The notes beneath the pieces were generated by a model. That model was not told where the DNA came from, searched no databases, and worked only from the letters and a program-made list of their open reading frames with translations. Made by a program: the position numbers and the translations under genes. A stretch of 28,157 nucleotides of DNA from UBA724 sp049596815 (GTDB taxonomy: Bacteria > Bacteroidota > Bacteroidia > Flavobacteriales > Flavobacteriaceae): NCBI GenBank assembly GCA_049596815.1, contig JBMYLY010000015.1, positions 1 through 28,157 of the forward strand. Direction: 5' to 3'. This document shows positions 24,703-28,157 of this stretch, one piece after another. How positions within the stretch are numbered: the stretch's first letter is position 1; every line of letters starts with the position of its first letter.

Positions 24703-24753
24703 AGAATTTTGGCGGAAACTACCATACAAACAGACTTAGCGTCAAGCCATAGG

Positions 24754-24765
24754 ATAGCATGCTAT
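24754..24765. promoter_or_regulatory. 12-base perfect palindrome
   Basis: ATAGCATGCTAT is self-complementary and lies between the DUF983 stop and the MBL/rhodanese start, about 50 bases upstream of the candidate -7 box. It could be an operator for a sulfur-responsive regulator or simply a chance palindrome. Confidence 0.3.
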
Positions 24766-24774
24766 TACAATGTT

Positions 24775-25149
24775 TCAGCGCTCAGCTTTGGGATCATAAT
24801 CTATAAAAAAATGGGCCCATACCGACTTGGCCAAAGCCCCTATGTAGGGCATCAAAACCACCAACACGACAGAGATACTAAAAAAATATGTTAGCATACT
24901 TTCTATTCCCACTAGCATCCCCAATACAAAAACCGCTACAGCAACCGCTACACCTATGGCATAAGACACATACATAGAGCCGTAAAAGAAGCTTGGTTCC
25001 AGTTTAAATTTTTGGCCGCAAACTCCACACGCATCATTTACCTTATTCATGGCACTCAACTTGTAGGGATGCTTAGTCAACAGATTTCCTTTGTAACATC
25101 GAGGACATTTCAAAAAAAGTATGCTACATAGTTTAGAGGAAGTTTTCAT
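24775..25149 (-). CDS. DUF983-family membrane protein
   Basis: The 124 residues begin with a zinc-ribbon-like pair of Cys motifs, CPRC (15-18) and CGVC (41-44), followed by QKFKLEPSFFYGSMYVSYA, the family signature, and two transmembrane helices (about 64-83 and 88-108). DUF983 proteins are small bacterial membrane proteins without an established reaction. It starts 14 bases after the acylase stop on the same strand, so the two are probably co-transcribed. Confidence 0.85.
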   Translation of the reverse strand: MKTSSKLCSILFLKCPRCYKGNLLTKHPYKLSAMNKVNDACGVCGQKFKLEPSFFYGSMYVSYAIGVAVAVAVFVLGMLVGIESMLTYFFSISVVLVVLMPYIGALAKSVWAHFFIDYDPKAER

Positions 25150-25163
25150 ATCAAGTTAGTGTG

Positions 25164-27221
25164 TCACTTTGGATGGTAGATTTTTTGAGCTGTTTCTAAC
25201 ACAGATTTTCGGTCAAAATACATGGGCTTGGTCTGAAAGTTTTGATACATTTCCATTTGGTCATCAAAGTGTGGGGAGTCGGCACGTTCGCTGTTTCCGT
25301 AGGAAATCACAGATTCAAAATAGGTTTTTTCTAGAGTAAAACGAACCAAACCAATATAAGACTCTCCGTGAGTGATTTTAATTTTTCCATTCTTATAGGG
25401 GACCCCCCGCATGGCTGTAACCACATCGGGAAGTCCAAAGATGGGCAGTTCTTTTTCTCCACGAACCAGTTTTTGAAAGTCTCCAAGGCGCACATCGGTG
25501 GTTTTGAAGTGTTTCATCATATATGCTTTTGCCTTCCTTAAACAAGTGTGCAGCAAAACAGGATTGAAGGTTTTTGAAGGCCCCAATTTGTTATAATAAC
25601 TCCCCAATTGATAGTACAGGACAGCATAAGCACCAGCGCCATAGGAGTCTGCGTCAGCTACACGATTCCAAAGTTGAATGCGCAACAATAACTCTTTGAC
25701 ATCTGGGTAGTCATCAGGATTCATCTCAAACAATGCGTCAATGTTTAGAAAGTTATATTGGAGGGGTGTGGGTAGCGTTCGATCATATTTGATTTTTTTA
25801 AAATCTTTATAACTTATGGAGTCTTTGGAGGTCAAAAGGTCAAACAAACGCGTACTTCGGTTGTTGTCATAGGTTTCATAGCCCATCGGCGGGGCAAAAT
25901 CATCTGGTTTTGGATTTTCTTCCAAGCCGGTAGACCGAAAAGGGCTGTGGTTGGCATTGTACACAAATCCTGCATTGGGCGCAATCACCTGTGGCAGTTC
26001 TTCTGTGCTGTAATAAGAATCCCAACGCGTTTTTTGGGTATTACCAGGCACTACCTCTCGCCAATTGTAGCCCATTGCCCGTTTGGGAATTTTCCCGTTG
26101 GAAATGTAAAAAATGGTGTCATTTCTATCAGCGTATCCGATGTTGTATCCAGGAATGGCATTCTTTTTCAGAATATTGTAAAAGGCATTGAAGGAAGTTG
26201 CTTTGTTCATCATCCACCACTGTTCCAAGGCGTCGATATTGGTGGTGCTTGGGGTGCGTACGGAAAACACGCCTGTTTTGTTTTTTAGTGTCGGTCCATA
26301 GATACTGGTGTAGAATTTTTTTGAGATGGGAATGCGAAACCCTAAAAATTTCAGGTACAACTTGGCCCTCTTTTTTTCGAGTTTTAATTCCTGACCATCA
26401 ACCAGATACACATCTTTTTTTTTGGGGTGCATTTCTAAGGCATACACATCGGCCTTATCGGGATAATTCACAGTGTGTGTCCATCCTAAATAGGGGTTCG
26501 CACCTGTGAGTATACAAGGCGCCCCGGGAAAAGTAGCCCCTATAATATTGGTCCCTTCCTCACTGACCAAATGTGCCTCGTACCATGACGTAGGGCCTTC
26601 CAATGGCTGATGTGTATTGATGGCCAAATAAGTAGCGTTTTCTCTAGTTTTCACACGACTCAAGGCGATCAAATTGGAACCACGTGTATCATTTTCGATA
26701 GGTGGGCTATACAAAGGCAATTTGTTCGCCACAATCGCACCGACAAGCGCATCTGCCTGATTGGAAACAAACAATTGCAATTGCGAATAGGCCAATATCT
26801 TTTGGGGTGTCACCGGAAAAAGCGCCTCAACCAGGACCTCATCTGGGTGGTATTTGGCATAGGCATTGAGTCCTTGGGCATAGCCCTCAAGTACTTTAAT
26901 AAAACCTTCGCTTAAAGAAGCGTAGTGGGTTTCAACCGTTTTTTGAGATTCGATAAGTTGGGTTAAAAAATCGGCGGGTGCTCCTTTCAGCCCAGAATAG
27001 GCGCTCAATAAGCCATTGCCTGCTAGGTAAGCCTTTTGGATGGTTTCAAAATCATCCTCAGCATGCGCCCAAGCCAAGCCATAGGCAGTATCGGCATCCG
27101 TTTTTCCATAAATGTGCGGAACCCCATAGCCATCACGAATAATTTCTAAATCTTGTGGATTGATCTGTCCGAATCCTAATAGCGGAACCAAAAACCACCC
27201 CCAAAAATTTAGCGCTTTCAT
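25164..27221 (-). CDS. Penicillin-acylase-family N-terminal nucleophile hydrolase
   Basis: The 685 residues begin with a signal peptide (1-19, ending LLGFGQ). The order is typical of the S45 family: an alpha chain (about 25-165) with VPHIYGKTDADTAYGLAWAHAEDDF, a processing site at G181-S182 (context DTRGSNLIAL), then a beta chain starting at Ser182, which after self-cleavage is the nucleophile, with AINTHQP and GATFPGAPCILTGANPYLGW further on. Members hydrolyse amide bonds in beta-lactams, acyl-homoserine lactones or other N-acyl compounds; the branch here (Ser in RGSN) also contains lactone-quenching acylases. The substrate cannot be told from sequence. It is the first gene of a minus-strand group with DUF983 and is divergent from the Rieske gene with 70 bases between. 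Confidence 0.88.
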   Translation of the reverse strand: MKALNFWGWFLVPLLGFGQINPQDLEIIRDGYGVPHIYGKTDADTAYGLAWAHAEDDFETIQKAYLAGNGLLSAYSGLKGAPADFLTQLIESQKTVETHYASLSEGFIKVLEGYAQGLNAYAKYHPDEVLVEALFPVTPQKILAYSQLQLFVSNQADALVGAIVANKLPLYSPPIENDTRGSNLIALSRVKTRENATYLAINTHQPLEGPTSWYEAHLVSEEGTNIIGATFPGAPCILTGANPYLGWTHTVNYPDKADVYALEMHPKKKDVYLVDGQELKLEKKRAKLYLKFLGFRIPISKKFYTSIYGPTLKNKTGVFSVRTPSTTNIDALEQWWMMNKATSFNAFYNILKKNAIPGYNIGYADRNDTIFYISNGKIPKRAMGYNWREVVPGNTQKTRWDSYYSTEELPQVIAPNAGFVYNANHSPFRSTGLEENPKPDDFAPPMGYETYDNNRSTRLFDLLTSKDSISYKDFKKIKYDRTLPTPLQYNFLNIDALFEMNPDDYPDVKELLLRIQLWNRVADADSYGAGAYAVLYYQLGSYYNKLGPSKTFNPVLLHTCLRKAKAYMMKHFKTTDVRLGDFQKLVRGEKELPIFGLPDVVTAMRGVPYKNGKIKITHGESYIGLVRFTLEKTYFESVISYGNSERADSPHFDDQMEMYQNFQTKPMYFDRKSVLETAQKIYHPK

Positions 27222-27274
27222 TGATTTGCAATTTATTCAAATTATAACATAAAATGGTATTGCAAAAACTTCTT

Positions 27275-27282
27275 TATCTTTA
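27275..27282 (+). promoter_or_regulatory. Candidate -7 box for the Rieske gene
   Basis: TATCTTTA is one base from TAnnTTTG and lies nine bases before the ATG at 27292, again implying a very short leader. Confidence 0.35.
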
Positions 27283-27291
27283 AAACAAAAA

Positions 27292-27792
27292 ATGAAAAAT
27301 AGAAGAACTTTTTTAAAAGAAGTTTGCCCCACGGTTGCCTTTGCCTTTTTTGGAGTCAGTTTTTTGGAAGCCTGCAGCGCCGACTCAACGGATGAAATTT
27401 CTCCGTCTCCGGGTGGTGGAGGCAATAATGGTGTTGGTTCCTCACAGGGCAATGGGTTTACTTTTGCCAATAACACTTACACCATCGACATGACCCACTC
27501 CAACTTCTCTAATTTGTCGGAAGTGGGCGGTTGGATGAACGCCCAAAGTTTGGGCATACCTATGTTGTTTTTGCGGGTCAGTAGTACAGAGGTCAATGCT
27601 TACACCAACGTTTGTCCTCATGATAGCGTACAGACCTCATGGAACTATCAATCCAGTACCAACCGCTTTAGATGTGGTGCGCATGGCAACACCTATCCGG
27701 ACGATTGCAACACAGCAGGGACCGATGGAGGCCCTTTGAGTTGTTATACTACCGACCCTATTGACGGCAACACTTTTAAGGTCTATTCGTAA
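27292..27792 (+). CDS. Tat-exported Rieske [2Fe-2S] lipoprotein
   Basis: The 166 residues begin KNRRTFLKEV, a twin-arginine signal, followed by a hydrophobic stretch and the lipobox LEAC with the lipidated Cys at residue 28. A Gly/Ser-rich linker (about 38-55) leads to a Rieske domain with both cluster motifs: C108-P-H110 (context VCPHDS) and C128-G-A-H131 (context RCGAHGNTY). The Tat pathway fits a cofactor loaded before export. Single-domain exported Rieske proteins pass electrons to unknown partners; no cytochrome bc or oxygenase gene is adjacent. It precedes crtI on the same strand by 91 bases with a separate promoter, so a functional link to carotenoid synthesis is not shown. Confidence 0.85.
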   Translation: MKNRRTFLKEVCPTVAFAFFGVSFLEACSADSTDEISPSPGGGGNNGVGSSQGNGFTFANNTYTIDMTHSNFSNLSEVGGWMNAQSLGIPMLFLRVSSTEVNAYTNVCPHDSVQTSWNYQSSTNRFRCGAHGNTYPDDCNTAGTDGGPLSCYTTDPIDGNTFKVYS

Positions 27793-27869
27793 ATAGATTT
27801 TTGTGATTCAGTGAGATTTTATTGAAAGCAATAAGCTTGCTTTTAGGTCTTGATTACCAAAACAAAGTG

Positions 27870-27877
27870 TAACTTTG
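27870..27877 (+). promoter_or_regulatory. Promoter box for crtI
   Basis: TAACTTTG matches TAnnTTTG exactly and TTG at 27850-27852 stands at the -33 distance (17 bases between). The ATG at 27884 is only six bases after the box, so the transcript should be leaderless or nearly so. Confidence 0.55.
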
Positions 27878-27883
27878 TTGTAT

Positions 27884-28157
27884 ATGAAAAAGATCATCAT
27901 TGTCGGCTCCGGATTTTCCTCGCTTTCTGCCGCTTGTTATTTGGCTCAGCAGGGTCACAAAGTCCAAGTTTTTGAAAAGAATGACACCCTTGGTGGGCGT
28001 GCCCGGCAATTCAAAAAAGAGGGTTTTACTTTCGATATGGGCCCGTCTTGGTATTGGATGCCCGATGTGTTTGAAAGTTTCTTTTCCGATTTTGGCAAAA
28101 AGGTATCTGACTACTACAGCTTGGACCGTCTCAATCCGGGTTATCAAGTTTTTTTTG
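27884..28157 (+). CDS. crtI: Phytoene desaturase (carotenoid), 5' part only
   Basis: ATG at 27884 opens 91 visible codons running off the right edge. The start MKKIIIVGSGFSSLSAACYL is the FAD dinucleotide-binding fold (GxGxxxxxxA pattern), followed by VFEKNDTLGGRARQF and FDMGPSWYWMPDVFE, a segment diagnostic of the CrtI phytoene-desaturase family. The enzyme converts phytoene to lycopene in the membrane, an early step to the zeaxanthin-type pigments of many marine flavobacteria. CrtI and its relative (CrtD/CrtO-like desaturase/ketolase) cannot be separated with certainty from the first 91 residues, but the Gly-Pro-Ser-Trp-Tyr pattern favours CrtI. Confidence 0.82.
   Translation, partial: MKKIIIVGSGFSSLSAACYLAQQGHKVQVFEKNDTLGGRARQFKKEGFTFDMGPSWYWMPDVFESFFSDFGKKVSDYYSLDRLNPGYQVFF

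Noticed and set aside
25947..26288. 113-residue plus-strand frame opposite the acylase gene
   Set aside because: Antisense shadow of the acylase; no promoter, signal or domain.
1..28157. CRISPR array, insertion sequence or prophage
   Set aside because: No regularly spaced repeats, transposase, integrase or phage structural genes were found; the repeated DNA inside 8316-14834 is explained by duplicated protein modules.

Overview
The window looks like chromosomal DNA from a marine member of the Flavobacteriaceae (Bacteroidota). The evidence is low-to-moderate GC with AT-rich intergenic gaps, promoter boxes of the Bacteroidota type (TAnnTTTG), two very large secreted proteins ending in type IX secretion (T9SS) sorting domains, many short-signal lipoproteins, a PKD-rich laminarinase-like enzyme, DUF4956/DUF2490/CotH genes, and the start of a phytoene desaturase (CrtI) gene. 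No rRNA, tRNA, CRISPR array, transposase or integrase gene was seen.

Layout. 1-1129: two small lipoprotein genes on the minus strand (the first cut by the window edge), each with a copy of a 22-base repeat upstream and a hairpin beside it. 1130-5167: a 1345-residue secreted protein joining a seven-blade FG-GAP/ASPIC-UnbV module to a PAP2/vanadium-haloperoxidase module with the complete active-site signature. 5230-8068: a small DUF3784-like membrane protein, a FucP/GluP-type sugar permease, and (minus strand) a CNNM/CorC-like CBS membrane protein. 8316-15526: a 2172-residue protein with three complete GH16 catalytic modules, eight PKD modules, a CBM32-like module, an Fn3 module and a T9SS tail, translationally overlapping a surface lipoprotein gene. 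15647-16313: a small membrane protein, then a gene-poor 385-base stretch holding a promoter, three hairpins, a 25-codon ORF and a strong intrinsic terminator. 16314-19049: an AlkB-type alkane hydroxylase and a SulP anion transporter. 19174-22998: a second, single-domain GH16 protein, then DUF4956 and DUF2490 genes converging on a CotH-kinase lipoprotein gene. 23124-23252: a 42-residue basic micro-protein. 23268-27221 (minus): an MBL-fold/double-rhodanese sulfur enzyme, a DUF983 protein and a penicillin-acylase-family enzyme. 27292-28157: a Tat-exported Rieske lipoprotein and the 5' end of crtI.

How the genes may work together (inference). The triple GH16 enzyme, its overlapping lipoprotein, the separate GH16 protein and the sugar permease form a loose beta-glucan (probably laminarin) degradation neighbourhood, but no SusC/SusD pair, GH3, GH17 or regulator gene lies in the window, so it is not a canonical polysaccharide-utilisation locus. 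The haloperoxidase-like fusion protein, AlkB and carotenoid gene fit a surface-associated or algae-associated marine lifestyle. The most interesting candidates are the structured transcription unit upstream of alkB (about 16009-16269), the three-catalytic-domain GH16 architecture, the FG-GAP/haloperoxidase fusion, and the repeat-flanked lipoprotein genes at the left edge.
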